In this document: piece by piece, positions 8,135 through 17,461 of the stretch | How positions within the stretch are numbered: position 1 is the first letter of the stretch | Layout of the letters: the number at the start of each line of letters is the position of its first letter | DNA from: Leisingera aquaemixtae | Lineage (GTDB): Bacteria > Pseudomonadota > Alphaproteobacteria > Rhodobacterales > Rhodobacteraceae | Reading direction: 5' to 3' | NCBI RefSeq assembly: GCF_019801145.1 | Contig: NZ_JAHVJQ010000005.1 | Span: forward strand, 248,001-312,000 | DNA: 64,000 bases | Position numbers and translations under genes: made by a program | The notes under the pieces: model-generated | What the model saw: only the letters and a program-made list of their open reading frames with translations | What the model was told of the DNA's origin: nothing | The model's database searches: none

Positions 8135-10283
8135 TGCTCATTCTCCGCTCGGTGTCAAAGGCGGCCGCAGTGGGCGAGGCCGCAATGATGCTTTCAGGGT
8201 CCAGGATCATGGCAATCTTGCCGTCGCCCAGGATGGTGGCCGCGGCGACGCCGGGGATTTCCCCGCAGACGCCGTCCAGGCTCTTGATCACCACCTGGCG
8301 CTGATCGTGGATGTCATCGACTGCCAGCGCGCAGCGCTGGCCGGTTTCGGTTTCCACCAGCAGGTAGACGCCGGCCTGCTGATCGCTTTCGCGGTAGAGG
8401 CCCAAAGCGCCGGCGACATCGCAGATCGGCACGAAGTTGCCGCGGATCGACAGCAGGGTACCATCGGCGCCCAGGCTGTTGATCATGTCGTCGCTGCCGC
8501 GCATGGTTTCGACGATCGAGGTGATCGGCACCACCATGGTCTGATCGGCCACCGACACCACCATGCCGTCCATCACCGCCAGGGTCAGCGGCAGGATGAT
8601 GGTGAAGGTGGAACCCTTGCCCGGGGCGGAAGAGATGTTGATGCGCCCGCCAAGGCCGGTCACCGCATTCTTGACAACATCCATGCCGACGCCGCGGCCG
8701 GACAGGTTGGAAATCTCCTTGGCCGTCGAGAAACCCGGTGCAAACAGCAGGTTGTCGATTTCGCCGTCGGTCAGCTCTGCGTTCTCCGGGATCAGCCCTT
8801 TTTCGATCGCGATCTGCTTGACCCGCGGGCGGTTCACGCCGGCGCCGTCGTCCTTGATCTCGATGCAGACACTGCCGGAGCGGTGCGATGCCGACAGCCG
8901 GATTTCACCGGTTTTCGACTTGCCAGCCGCCTCGCGGTCATCGGGATTTTCGACGCCGTGGTCGACCGCGTTGCGCAGGATGTGCGTCAGCGGGTCGGAC
9001 AGCCGTTCGATCACCGTCTTGTCGACCTCGGTGTTCTCGCCTTCGGTGACCAGCTTGCAGGTCTTGCCAGTGGCGGCAGAGGCCTCGCGGACGATCCGCG
9101 CCATGCGCTGGAACAGCGGCTTCACCGGCTGCGCACGGATGGCCATGACGCCTTCCTGGATGTCGCGCGCCAGGTTCTTGAAGCCTTCCAGCTCGGTCTC
9201 GACGTCCCGGGTGTCGGGCACGTTGAGATTGGCGATCTGCTGGGCCAGCATCGAATGGTTGATGATAAGCTCCCCGACTGCGTTGATCAGCCGGTCCACC
9301 CGCTCAAGCTCGACACGGAGCGTGGGCTTGGGACCGCCGCGCTGCTCCTGTTTGCCGCTCTCGGCTTTCGGGGCCGATGCCTTTTCCTCGGCGGCTGCCG
9401 GCTTGGCTTCGGGTTCAGGTGCGGGGACCGGCGCTTCAAAAGGGGCGGCAGGGGTGTCCCCGTCTGCAGCCTCAGCGGCGGGCGGCGCGGCGAACATCGC
9501 ATCGAGCGCGGCCAGCGCATTGGCTTCCGCCTCTGCATCGCCGTCGCCTGCGATCGACAGCTCGCACAGGCCTTCGACAAATTCGAACACCGCTTCGACC
9601 ACCGAGCGCGGCTCCTTGGTGACCAGCACTAGGTCCCAGGCCAGATAGCTTTCGCCCATGTCCATCGCGTCGAAACCGGGCAGCTCGTTCTCGTCCAACT
9701 GGACGGTCAGCTCCCCCATGTCCTTCAGCGCTTGGAACAGGAAGAACGGCTCGTTTCCGGTGCCGTACATTTCCTTCAGCGGCTGGAAGCGGATCCGGTA
9801 GGTCTCCTCCTGCGGCACTGCCGGGGCGGCGCCGAGATCGCCGAGGTCCATCATCGGCGCCGGGCCGCCAAGGCCCATCGGCTCGAAGGTGAGGTCTTCC
9901 TCTTCTTCGGGGATGTATTCATCCAGCGCAGCCAGCAGGGTGTCGTGATGCGCCTCGTCGATCTGGCCGCCGTCGCGGGCGGCTTCGACCAGCGCCGACA
10001 GATGGTCGCTGGCGCGCAGCAGCAGCTGGATCAGCTTCTCGTCCAGATCCAGCCGGTTCGAGCGCACCTCGTCAAACACGGTCTCGAACCGGTGGGCAAA
10101 GGCCACCAGGTCATCGAGGCCGAAGGCCCCGGCGCCGCCCTTGATCGAGTGCACGGCCCGGAAGATCGCGTTGACAACCTCAGGGTCGTGATCGCCTCCT
10201 TCGATGGCGGTCAGCCCCTCATCCGTTGCTTCGAGGAGCTCTTCGCACTCCTCAAAGAAGGTATCCTGAATCGACCCCGACAT
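8124..10283 (-). CDS. cheA: Chemotaxis histidine kinase CheA
   Basis: 719 residues with the full P1-P5 layout. P1 carries the phosphorylated H45 in AVHSIKGGAGAFG. A P2-like region (about 160-250) and an Ala/Pro/Glu-rich linker (about 265-320) follow. P3 dimerisation begins near LRVELERVDRLINAVGELI. P4 has the N-box HILRNAVDHGVENP, G1 DDGAGV and G2 SGRGVGMDVVKNAV. P5 is a CheW-like domain (about 560-700). The gene starts one base after the cheY1 stop codon. Substrates are presumably the two CheY proteins of the operon. Confidence 0.97.
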   Translation of the reverse strand: MSGSIQDTFFEECEELLEATDEGLTAIEGGDHDPEVVNAIFRAVHSIKGGAGAFGLDDLVAFAHRFETVFDEVRSNRLDLDEKLIQLLLRASDHLSALVEAARDGGQIDEAHHDTLLAALDEYIPEEEEDLTFEPMGLGGPAPMMDLGDLGAAPAVPQEETYRIRFQPLKEMYGTGNEPFFLFQALKDMGELTVQLDENELPGFDAMDMGESYLAWDLVLVTKEPRSVVEAVFEFVEGLCELSIAGDGDAEAEANALAALDAMFAAPPAAEAADGDTPAAPFEAPVPAPEPEAKPAAAEEKASAPKAESGKQEQRGGPKPTLRVELERVDRLINAVGELIINHSMLAQQIANLNVPDTRDVETELEGFKNLARDIQEGVMAIRAQPVKPLFQRMARIVREASAATGKTCKLVTEGENTEVDKTVIERLSDPLTHILRNAVDHGVENPDDREAAGKSKTGEIRLSASHRSGSVCIEIKDDGAGVNRPRVKQIAIEKGLIPENAELTDGEIDNLLFAPGFSTAKEISNLSGRGVGMDVVKNAVTGLGGRINISSAPGKGSTFTIILPLTLAVMDGMVVSVADQTMVVPITSIVETMRGSDDMINSLGADGTLLSIRGNFVPICDVAGALGLYRESDQQAGVYLLVETETGQRCALAVDDIHDQRQVVIKSLDGVCGEIPGVAAATILGDGKIAMILDPESIIAASPTAAAFDTERRMSNAS

Positions 10284-10284
10284 C

Positions 10285-10659
10285 TTAGGCCGCGGCTCCG
10301 GTCACGCGCTTGAGGGCAAAGATCAGCGACGCGTCGTCGAACGGCTTGGTGATCCAGCCGGTGGCGCCGGCGCCGCGGGCGCGGGCCTTCAGCTCCGGTG
10401 CGCTTTCAGTGGTCAGCACCAGGATCGGCACCTTGGAGTTGATGCCGTCGCCGCGCAGCTCCTCGATCACGCCGAAGCCGTCGAGGTTGGGCATGTTGAT
10501 GTCGGTGATCACCACATCCGGCGCCACGTCGGGGTACATGTCCACGCCTTCGCGGCCGTCGACCGCGCAGTGGTATTCAAAGCCGGCTTCTTCCAGGGTT
10601 GCGGCCAGCAGATTCCTGATGGTGCGGGAATCGTCGATTGCCAGAACTTTGGTCTTCAT
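10285..10659 (-). CDS. cheY: CheY-type response regulator (CheY1) next to cheA
   Basis: 124-residue receiver domain. D9/D10 (LAIDDSRTI), D53 (VVITDINMPNLDGF), T83 (ILVLTTES) and K105 (WITKPFDD) make the phosphorylation site. It overlaps the STAS gene upstream by 4 bases and cheA starts immediately after it. In rhizobial operons of this order CheY1 drains phosphate from CheA with help from CheS; the same role here is inference from gene order. Confidence 0.93.
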   Translation of the reverse strand: MKTKVLAIDDSRTIRNLLAATLEEAGFEYHCAVDGREGVDMYPDVAPDVVITDINMPNLDGFGVIEELRGDGINSKVPILVLTTESAPELKARARGAGATGWITKPFDDASLIFALKRVTGAAA

Positions 10660-10943
10660 GCTGTTTCCTCGTCTTCAAAACGGTTGGGCTCCAGCCCCAG
10701 AAGCGTCAGGGACTTGCGGCAGGTTTCGGTGATGTTGGTGACTGAGAAGCCTACCCCCTCGGACCGCCACTGCTGCTCCGCGCCGAGCAGAAGCTGCAGG
10801 CAGCGCGACGGCATCAGGGCAACGCCGCGGCAGTCGATTTCAACTGCCTGGGCGCGGGCGCCTTGCAGAAAGGCGATCAGCGGATCCAGCTCCGCGAAAG
10901 CGTTTGGCAGGTCCAAAATGTGCTTTTGCGTTTCCGTAGTCAT
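10656..10943 (-). CDS. STAS-domain protein heading the che operon (CheS-like)
   Basis: 95 residues. The fold suggested is a STAS domain: AVEIDCRGVALMPSRCLQLLLGAEQQW matches the conserved strand-loop-helix that carries the regulatory serine in anti-sigma antagonists (here S at MPSRCL), and the C-terminus ends with TCRKSLTLLGLEPNRF. Small proteins of this size precede cheY1-cheA in rhizobia (CheS), where CheS binds CheA and speeds CheY1 dephosphorylation. The overlap with cheY1 supports the same complex. The start sits about 415 bases from the divergent receptor gene. Confidence 0.75.
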   Translation of the reverse strand: MTTETQKHILDLPNAFAELDPLIAFLQGARAQAVEIDCRGVALMPSRCLQLLLGAEQQWRSEGVGFSVTNITETCRKSLTLLGLEPNRFEDEETA

Positions 10944-11358
10944 TTTCGGCGATTCGCACCCCCCGTTGTCGGCGATCAGTTCGAGTTCGATGAGGCAATT
11001 CTTATGCGGCGGGCCTTAACATTTGATTGCCGCAGCCTGCGCCCGGGCGGGGATTCATAAGGAGGCCCGCGGCAAATCCGCGGCAGAAATAGCGTCAATT
11101 TTTATCAGTGGTTTTACGGCCGGCAGAATCACCTGCCGACGCGGCGGCAGGCGTGTTTTTGGCACCGCGCACAGCCTGCGGATGCATCTTTACCGGACCT
11201 TCAGAAAGTGACGCCGGAGCGCGGCAGAATCCGGCGGTTTTCTGCACCGAAATGCGGCAGGCAGCCTGCCCCGTAAGCGGCAAATTAACATATGCGCCGC
11301 AATCTGGCTGGCATCACTTTTGCGGTGGCCTAGACCGCATTGCTCTTAGGAGGACGGA
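10944..11358. other. Divergent intergenic region between che operon and receptor gene
   Basis: 415 bases with no convincing gene. Short open frames lack ribosome-binding sites and family features. It must hold the promoters for the leftward che operon and the rightward receptor gene; I could not identify convincing -35/-10 pairs. An AGGAGG site at 11348-11353 serves the receptor. A CCGCGG-CAAAT-CCGCGG hairpin lies near 11068-11085 without a T-tract. Confidence 0.6.
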
Positions 11359-13719
11359 ATGAAAGCGTTCAAATCGCTCAAGCTGGCACATAAATTGCCG
11401 CTGTTTGTTGTTGGGTTCGGTGTGCTTGTGACGGCGATTCTCGTCACCATCAGCACCATCAGTTTCCAGCGCAGCGCCGAACAAAATGCCGAGGACCAGT
11501 TCCGGTCCATGGTGGCGGACCGGAAATACTCGGTCCAGACTCTGCTGACAGGGATCCGTGCGGATGTGCAGACCCTGGCCGCGGTGCCCTCCACGGCGAC
11601 TGCCATCGAATGGCTGACGATGACCTGGAATGACCTCGACGGGAACCCGGGCCAGATCCTGCGCCAGGCCTATATCGGCGACAACCCGAACCCGGTCGGG
11701 CAGAAGCATCTGCTGCTGCGCGGCAAGGGTGAGTCGCCGTACCACATGCATCACGAGACCTTTCATCCGGCCTACAAGACCCTGATCGAAAGCAAGGGCT
11801 ACTATGACGCCTTCCTGATCAACCTCGCGGGCGACATCGTCTACTCGGTGTTCAAGGAAAACGACTTCGGCACCAACATGATGACCGGCCCGTTCAAGGA
11901 TTCAGGCCTGGCCGATGTTTACCGCAGCGCGCTGGAAGGCAGCCGCGGCGAGGTGTTCTTTGCCGACATGATGCCTTATGCGCCCTCTGGCGGTGCAGCA
12001 GCGGCTTTTGCGGCCTCGCCGGTTGTGAATGACGCCAACCTCACCGTCGGTGTGCTGGCAGTGCAGATCCCGGTGGACCTGCTGGGCGCCATCGTCAACA
12101 ACGAGCAGGGCATGGGCGGCACCACCCAGATCTATCTGGCGGGTGAGGACATGCTGGCGCGGACCAACTCCCGGTTTGAAGGCGGCTTTGACGTGCTGTC
12201 GCAGCTGCCGGACACTGAGCAGGTGCAGAAAGCCTTTGACGGAGAATCCCATGTTCTGCGCGGCGTAAGCGGTCTCAACGGTCAAAAAGTTCTGGCCTAT
12301 TCCGAGCCGCTGCCGCTGGCCTTCGCCAACTGGGCAATCATTGCCGAACAGGACTGGGCGGAACTGATGGCGCCGGCGGCCGAGAAGCGCAACATGCTGC
12401 TGCTGGCATCGCTGATCTGCGCCGGCGGCATGTCGATCTTCGGCTGGCTGTTCGCGCGGTCTGTGACCAAACCGATCGACCGGATCTGCGCCGATATGGA
12501 GGCGGTGTCCTCCGGCGAGCTGGACATTGAGGTCGCGGCAGCCGGGCGCGGCGACGAGATCGGCAAGATCGGCAAGACGCTGGTGTCGATGCAGGACGAC
12601 CTGAAGCTGGCCCGCGCCGCCGAGGAGGAGCGCGCCGAGATGCAGCGCCAGCAGCAGCAGGTGGTCGAAAGCCTGAGCAGCGGCCTGGTGCAGCTCGCCG
12701 GCGGCGATTTCTCGCAGCCGATCACCTCTGCCTTCCCGGCGGAATACGAGCAGCTGCGGCAGAACTTCAACAGCACCGTCAGCAACCTCAGCGCCACCGT
12801 GCAGCAGGTGATCGAGGCCTCCGGCAGCATCCGCAACGGCGCCGCCGAGATCAGCCAGGCCTCCGACGACCTGTCGCACCGCACCGAAAGCCAGGCGGCG
12901 ACGCTGGAGCAGACCGCGGCGGCGCTGGACGAGCTGACGGCCTCGGTGAAATCCGCCGCCGACGGCGCCCGCAGCGTCGAGGCGACCATGGCCGAGGCCC
13001 GCACCGAGGCGGAGAACAACCGCGAAGTGGTGCAGAGCGCGGTCTCGGCGATGACCGAGATCGAGCAGTCCTCGAACCACATCAGCCAGATCATCTCGGT
13101 GATCGACGACATCGCCTTCCAGACCAACCTGCTGGCGCTCAATGCGGGCGTCGAGGCGGCGCGGGCGGGCGAGGCCGGCAAGGGCTTTGCGGTGGTGGCC
13201 AGCGAAGTGCGCGCCCTGGCGCAGCGCTCCTCGGATGCGGCGATGGAGATCAAGACGCTGATTTCCGACAGCTCCAAGCAGGTGGAGCGCGGCGTCGACC
13301 TGGTCGGCAAGGCCGGCGAGGCGCTGCAGAGCATCGTCGAGCAGGTAACCCATATCTCGCAGCTGGTCTCCGGCATTGCCGAAGGCGCCGCGGAGCAGTC
13401 CACCGGCCTCAACGAGATCAACACCGGCGTCACCCAGCTCGATCAGGTCACCCAGCAGAACGCGGCGATGGTGGAAGAGGCCACCGCGGCGGGCCACATG
13501 CTGAACACCGATGCCGCCAAGCTGGCCGAGCTGGTGGCGCATTTCCGGGTCTCCGGCGGGACCCTGACGGCCCGCCCGGCGGCGGCCGCCAAGCCTGCCC
13601 CCGCCGCCAGGCCGGCGCCCTCGGCGCACGGCGAGGACGACTGGCAGATCGAGGCCAGCCCGGCCCCCGCCGCCGCCGCGAACGGCAACGCCGCCCGCGA
13701 TCTCTGGCAGGACTTCTAA
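11359..13719 (+). CDS. Methyl-accepting chemotaxis protein with C-terminal tether motif
   Basis: 786 residues. First membrane segment about 12-36, a large periplasmic sensor region (about 37-340, probably double-Cache-like), second membrane segment about 350-372, HAMP from [16 protein letters not shown], a second HAMP-like stretch near 430-490, then the signalling hairpin with [24 protein letters not shown]. An Ala/Pro-rich flexible tail ends in LWQDF, a W-x-x-F pentapeptide of the kind that tethers CheR and CheB. The ligand is unknown. Divergent from the che operon, so this is probably its cognate receptor. The start has AGGAGG 5 bases upstream. Confidence 0.93.
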   Translation: MKAFKSLKLAHKLPLFVVGFGVLVTAILVTISTISFQRSAEQNAEDQFRSMVADRKYSVQTLLTGIRADVQTLAAVPSTATAIEWLTMTWNDLDGNPGQILRQAYIGDNPNPVGQKHLLLRGKGESPYHMHHETFHPAYKTLIESKGYYDAFLINLAGDIVYSVFKENDFGTNMMTGPFKDSGLADVYRSALEGSRGEVFFADMMPYAPSGGAAAAFAASPVVNDANLTVGVLAVQIPVDLLGAIVNNEQGMGGTTQIYLAGEDMLARTNSRFEGGFDVLSQLPDTEQVQKAFDGESHVLRGVSGLNGQKVLAYSEPLPLAFANWAIIAEQDWAELMAPAAEKRNMLLLASLICAGGMSIFGWLFARSVTKPIDRICADMEAVSSGELDIEVAAAGRGDEIGKIGKTLVSMQDDLKLARAAEEERAEMQRQQQQVVESLSSGLVQLAGGDFSQPITSAFPAEYEQLRQNFNSTVSNLSATVQQVIEASGSIRNGAAEISQASDDLSHRTESQAATLEQTAAALDELTASVKSAADGARSVEATMAEARTEAENNREVVQSAVSAMTEIEQSSNHISQIISVIDDIAFQTNLLALNAGVEAARAGEAGKGFAVVASEVRALAQRSSDAAMEIKTLISDSSKQVERGVDLVGKAGEALQSIVEQVTHISQLVSGIAEGAAEQSTGLNEINTGVTQLDQVTQQNAAMVEEATAAGHMLNTDAAKLAELVAHFRVSGGTLTARPAAAAKPAPAARPAPSAHGEDDWQIEASPAPAAAANGNAARDLWQDF

Positions 13720-14197
13720 GGCCAGCCGCTGTTGGGCGCCGGTCCGCCGGCGCCAAACCGCTGCCCCTGCAGGTTTCGCACGGGGCGATGGATGTTGCGG
13801 CAATTCCTGCAGCGGGAGAACCGGCCAGCGGGCAGCTAAACTGCCGTACACCGCCCCAAATGGCAAAGCTGCAGAAAACCCGGGCCGGGCCCCCGTCTGG
13901 TCCTGCACCAGCAGCCGCTCCGCCCCTTCATTTAGTACAAATTTTCAACAGTCTGGCGGCGCCAGAACCGGTGGCGACCGGCGGCCTCCCGCCACATAAA
14001 GTTTTCGCAAATTCCTGCGGACCACCGCATAGGCACCGCAAAATAAGGCAAGCATCTGCAATTACTTAGTTTTCTTTAAGTAAATCCCCTCAGATAATAA
14101 ACCTTAAAGAGATGCGTATGGCTAAACACTACCTATGGGTGTAGATCTCTGTCTAATCCCGGATCCGGGAACAGTGCAAATTTAAAGGGGTATCTGG
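13720..14197. other. Intergenic region between receptor and response-regulator genes
   Basis: 478 bases without a supported gene; an open frame at 13788-14069 has no ribosome-binding site and no recognisable features. The first part holds a strong hairpin (listed separately). The last 140 bases are markedly AT-richer and probably contain the promoter and 5' leader of the response-regulator gene at 14198, which is preceded by AAAGGGG at about 14184-14190. Confidence 0.6.
13735..13754 (+). terminator. Hairpin downstream of the chemoreceptor gene
   Basis: Perfect 8-bp GC stem (GGCGCCGG at 13735-13742, CCGGCGCC at 13747-13754) around a 4-base loop, beginning 15 bases after the stop codon. It has no T-tract, so it may terminate weakly or protect the transcript end. 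Confidence 0.5.
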
Positions 14198-14929
14198 ATG
14201 AACAACAACCATTTTACGGACGTGGCCGCACCGCCGTTCATGCAGCCCGTCGTCCTGAACATCCTGTCGGTTGATGACGACGAGATTGACAGGCTGCGCC
14301 TGAAGAAGCTGTGCCGGAAGGCCGGGATGGAGGCTGAATTCTTTGAAGCTGCCAATCTGGATGAAATGAGCCTGCTGCTTGACCGGGAGCAGTTCGACCT
14401 GGTGTTCCTGGACCATAACCTGGGCATGGACACCGGCCTGGACGCGCTGAAGCTGCTGCTGACCCATGAAGAGCAGGTTCAAGCGGTTCCCATCATGCTG
14501 ACCAGCGTCACCAGCTATTCCATTGCTGTCGAGGCGATGCGGCGGGGCTGCGCGGATTACATCGTCAAGGAAGAACTGTCCACGGACGCCCTGATCAAAT
14601 CCATTGCCTCGGCCATCGAACGGCGGGCGCTTTACGGCCAACTGTCCAGCGCGCGGGCATCGGAAAAGGAGCTGAAACGGATCTTCCAGCGCTTCATCGT
14701 TGGCTGCGGCCCCGACCTCAGGCTGCTGCTGAGCCGGACACTTGCGGGGGTCCGTGTGGTCAAGTCGCAGGCACGGCAGGATGACAGCGTGCCGCCATCA
14801 GTACTGTCGGATGTCTCGATGCTTGAGCGCAGCTGCAAGGACCTGGTGGCGTTCATGGACGATCTGGACAGCGTGATCGAGGACACCCGGCACGTTACCG
14901 CCCGCGTTTCACCGAACCTGCTTCAATAG
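14198..14929 (+). CDS. Response regulator with a degenerate histidine-phosphotransfer (DHp-like) C-terminus
   Basis: 243 residues. A receiver domain occupies about 18-140: acidic cluster SVDDDEID, phospho-acceptor D72 (LVFLDHNLGMDTG) and K124 in YIVKEEL. The C-terminal 80 residues are two long helices that align by eye with the dimerisation domain of the kinase encoded two genes downstream (FIVGCGPDLRLLL against VLVHDMRAPL), but the phosphorylatable His is replaced by P172 and there is no ATPase domain. It may dimerise with or titrate that kinase. The ATG at 14198 follows an A-rich leader with AAAGGGG upstream. Confidence 0.8.
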   Translation: MNNNHFTDVAAPPFMQPVVLNILSVDDDEIDRLRLKKLCRKAGMEAEFFEAANLDEMSLLLDREQFDLVFLDHNLGMDTGLDALKLLLTHEEQVQAVPIMLTSVTSYSIAVEAMRRGCADYIVKEELSTDALIKSIASAIERRALYGQLSSARASEKELKRIFQRFIVGCGPDLRLLLSRTLAGVRVVKSQARQDDSVPPSVLSDVSMLERSCKDLVAFMDDLDSVIEDTRHVTARVSPNLLQ

Positions 14930-15038
14930 CGGCCTGCGGCTGCCGGCAGCCTGTCAGGCCGCAGCACCGCAGGATTTGCCCGGAGCCCCCTGCCGGGCCA
15001 GGCCGCTGAAGCGGCCTGCAACAAGCAATGGAAAAGAG

Positions 15039-15530
15039 ATGCAGCGTTCGCCCACCGCCACCCGTCCCGCCCTTAACATCATCCTGGTGGAGGATGACGA
15101 CGGCGACGCAAAGGCCCTGCGCCGGGCTTTCGAGCGGGCGAAAATCGCCAATCCGATCACCCGGTTTGTGGACGGGGTCGAGGCACTGGCCTTCCTGCGC
15201 GGAGAGATGAGCCAGGTTCCACCGCCGCATTTCGTGGTGCTGAGCGACATCAACATGCCGCGCAAGAACGGTATCGAACTGCTGCGGGAAATCCGTGCCG
15301 ACCCGGTTCTGCACGACATTCTGTTCATTGTGCTGACGACCTCGGACGACCAGCGCGATATCTCTGACGCCTACGCCAACAATGTCGCCGGCTACATTCT
15401 CAAGTCCAAGGCTGGCGAGATGTTTTCCGACCTCATGACAACACTCGACAGCTACTGGCGCATTGTCGAACTGCCAGAAATTCACATTAAGAAGGTATCC
15501 GATGACGGCTCTCAACATCCTGATCGTTGA
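15039..15530 (+). CDS. Single-domain response regulator, Rcp1-like
   Basis: 163 residues from ATG at 15039 (GGAAAAGAG directly upstream; the frame opens earlier at 14976 without a site). One receiver domain: NIILVEDDDGDAKALRRAF, phospho-acceptor D70 (VVLSDINMPRKNG), T in FIVLTTSDD and K in YILKSKAG. The insertions and the VEDDxxD start resemble regulators that partner phytochrome-type kinases (Rcp1 family). It overlaps the following kinase gene by 29 bases in another frame, so the two are translationally linked. Confidence 0.82.
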   Translation: MQRSPTATRPALNIILVEDDDGDAKALRRAFERAKIANPITRFVDGVEALAFLRGEMSQVPPPHFVVLSDINMPRKNGIELLREIRADPVLHDILFIVLTTSDDQRDISDAYANNVAGYILKSKAGEMFSDLMTTLDSYWRIVELPEIHIKKVSDDGSQHPDR

Positions 15531-16593
15531 CGATGACGCCGGTGACCGGAAACTGATGCGCAGGCTGCTGAAGCAGGTGCACCAGGACGCAAGGATCACC
15601 GAAGCTGAAAGCGGGGAACGGGCGCTGAGCCATGCCGGGCGCCCGGCTGATGTGATCTTCCTGGACTACCTCCTGCCGGACGGCACCGGGCTTGATCTGA
15701 TTTCCCGGCTCAATGAAACCTGGCCGCGGGCGGTTCTGTTCATGACCACCGGCCACGGAGACGAGGAGATTGCAAAAAGCGTCATCCTGGCCGGGGCCAG
15801 CGATTACATCCCCAAATCGGCTCTCAGCGCGGAAGCGCTCAAGCGGATGATCGCAAACGGGCTGAATGTCGCGGACATGCGGTGGCGGATCCAGGAACAG
15901 CAAAATGAGCTGCGGCTGTTCTCCGACGTGCTGGTTCACGACATGCGGGCGCCGCTGCGGGCGATCAAGTTCCTGAGCGATCAGATCCAGGAGGAGTACC
16001 TTGAAGGCGACCTGGACGAGGTTGCCCGGCAGTTCGACCTGATGAAGAAATCCGTGAACAAGACCTCAGAACTGATCGAACGCCTGGCCAGCCATATCAA
16101 CCCGCACAGCGAAGGCCGGGCAGAGCGTGTCACAGTCGACAGCCTGTTCGACAGCCTGCGTGCGGTTCTGGCGCAGGACCTGGCGGCATCCGGCGCCCGG
16201 ATCGACTGGCAATCTGGCGGGCTGAGCGTGTTGTGCTTTCCGCCGGAAATCGTCCAGCTGCTGCAGAACCTGATCGGCAACGCCATCAAGTACAGCGGCG
16301 GCAGGACACCTGAAATCACCGTGACCGCCGAACCGGCCCATCCGGGCGTGATGATCTCTGTCGCAGACAACGGGATCGGCGTGCCGCCGGAGTACCGGGA
16401 AAGGATCTTTGAGCCGTTCAAACGCTTGCAGCGCGGCAGCGAGCAGCCCGGCACCGGCCTCGGTCTGGCAACTTGCGCCAAGATCGCCAAGCGCCACAAG
16501 GGGCTGATCTGGTGCGACCTGCAAAGGGAAAACGGCACGACAATCCGTTTCACGATCAGCCTGGACACCAGTCAGGCCCGTGAGCCTGCCTGA
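15502..16593 (+). CDS. Receiver-histidine kinase hybrid without a sensory domain
   Basis: 363 residues from ATG at 15502 (AAGAAGG upstream at 15489-15495). An N-terminal receiver (about 5-120, D55 in VIFLDYLLPDG, K105 in YIPKSA) is joined directly to a HisKA domain with H146 (SDVLVHDMRAPLRAI) and a HATPase domain with LLQNLIGNAIKYSG, VADNGIGVP, FEPFKRL and GTGLGLA. No membrane segment and no PAS, GAF or other sensor is seen. Input is probably phosphorylation of its own receiver by another kinase, or partner binding. It is the last of three linked two-component genes. Confidence 0.88.
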   Translation: MTALNILIVDDDAGDRKLMRRLLKQVHQDARITEAESGERALSHAGRPADVIFLDYLLPDGTGLDLISRLNETWPRAVLFMTTGHGDEEIAKSVILAGASDYIPKSALSAEALKRMIANGLNVADMRWRIQEQQNELRLFSDVLVHDMRAPLRAIKFLSDQIQEEYLEGDLDEVARQFDLMKKSVNKTSELIERLASHINPHSEGRAERVTVDSLFDSLRAVLAQDLAASGARIDWQSGGLSVLCFPPEIVQLLQNLIGNAIKYSGGRTPEITVTAEPAHPGVMISVADNGIGVPPEYRERIFEPFKRLQRGSEQPGTGLGLATCAKIAKRHKGLIWCDLQRENGTTIRFTISLDTSQAREPA

Positions 16594-16673
16594 CTGCGGC
16601 GGCGTGTCTTGGCCGACCGAGGCCCGCTGCGGCCCGCTGCCTCTGGCGCACCCGCACCTCAGGGACCAGCCGC

Positions 16674-17288
16674 CTACCCTTCCAGCGACACCCAGAGGAC
16701 CCTGGCGTCTTCCTTGCTGACCGAGACACAGCCATGGCCCATGCCGCTGTCGTAATAGACCGAGTCGCCCGGCCCCATGCGCAGCGGCCGGTAGTGTTCG
16801 GTGTAGAGGATCAGCTCGCCGCTCAGTACGAACATGAACTCCTCCCCCTGGTGGCGCACCCAATTGTCAAACTCGGTCACATCCCGCGCCTTGATGGTGC
16901 TGATATAGGGCACCATGCGTTTGCTGGTCAGCTCGCTGCACAAGAGCTCGTGGTCGTAGGTGGTGGTTTCCTTGTGCTCACCCTCGCCGGTGCGGGTGAA
17001 ATCCCGGCGCCCGGTGACACCGCTCTGGCTGGACTGCACAAACAGCTGCGGCGTTTCCAGCTCCAGGGTCTGCATCAGGCGGCGGATGATCTCGAAACTT
17101 GGGCGGGTCTGGTTATTCTCGATCTTCGACAAGGTGGACCTTCCGATGGCCGCAGCCTTGGCCGCTTCCTCCAGCGTCAGCCCCTTCTCCTTGCGGGCGT
17201 CGCGAATCATTTTGCCGAGAATTTCCCCGTCCGGGGCCTCGGCAGTGTCGGGACCCAGTCCTGTTTCTTCAGAGGGAATTGGTTCCAT
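16674..17288 (-). CDS. XRE-family regulator with C-terminal cupin domain
   Basis: 204 residues. An HTH of the XRE type (about 28-82: IRDARKEKGLTLEEAAKAA, IGRSTLSKIENNQTRPS) precedes a cupin_2 sensor domain (about 125-200: RHQGEEFMFVLSGELIL, LRMGPGDSVYYDSGMGH). Regulators of this type often bind small amino-acid or polyamine-related ligands. It diverges from the lpd-lipA-symporter-gcvTHP block across a 173-base gap with a clear palindrome, so it is probably the local regulator of glycine catabolism. AGGAGA lies upstream of its start. Confidence 0.85.
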   Translation of the reverse strand: MEPIPSEETGLGPDTAEAPDGEILGKMIRDARKEKGLTLEEAAKAAAIGRSTLSKIENNQTRPSFEIIRRLMQTLELETPQLFVQSSQSGVTGRRDFTRTGEGEHKETTTYDHELLCSELTSKRMVPYISTIKARDVTEFDNWVRHQGEEFMFVLSGELILYTEHYRPLRMGPGDSVYYDSGMGHGCVSVSKEDARVLWVSLEG

Positions 17289-17368
17289 TTATGCGAAATC
17301 TCCTGATCCGCAAATACCTTAGCTTTGATGCATCTGCGGGTCAAAATTTCCGTGATCATACTTTTCGT

Positions 17369-17400
17369 TTGCAAAAGGGAAAAAGTTTCCTATAGGGAAC
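17369..17400 (+). promoter_or_regulatory. Candidate lpd promoter overlapping a 16-bp palindromic operator
   Basis: TTGCAA (17369-17374), a 16-base spacer and TATAGG (17391-17396) form a plausible sigma-70 promoter pointing toward lpd. The -10 element lies inside GTTTCCTA-TAGGGAAC (17385-17400), whose halves are inverted repeats with one mismatch. A site placed over the -10 would suit repression by the adjacent XRE-cupin protein. The binding assignment is inference. Confidence 0.45.
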
Positions 17401-17461
17401 ACAGCGTCGCATACGACGGGACACGTGCCGGTCCTGGACCGCTTTTCGGAGGAGAAACCAC

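Noticed and set aside
11068-11085. CCGCGG-CAAAT-CCGCGG hairpin as a terminator or operator
   Set aside because: Short, self-palindromic GC arms are frequent at this base composition, and it lacks a T-tract and a gene it could terminate.
11902-13908. 668-residue open frame antisense to the chemoreceptor
   Set aside because: High-GC shadow: the opposite strand has all chemoreceptor domains; the antisense protein is His/Arg/Gly-rich without family features.
17289-17461. Glycine riboswitch upstream of the glycine-cleavage block
   Set aside because: No tandem aptamer core was recognised, and the gap is mostly taken up by promoter/operator sequence.
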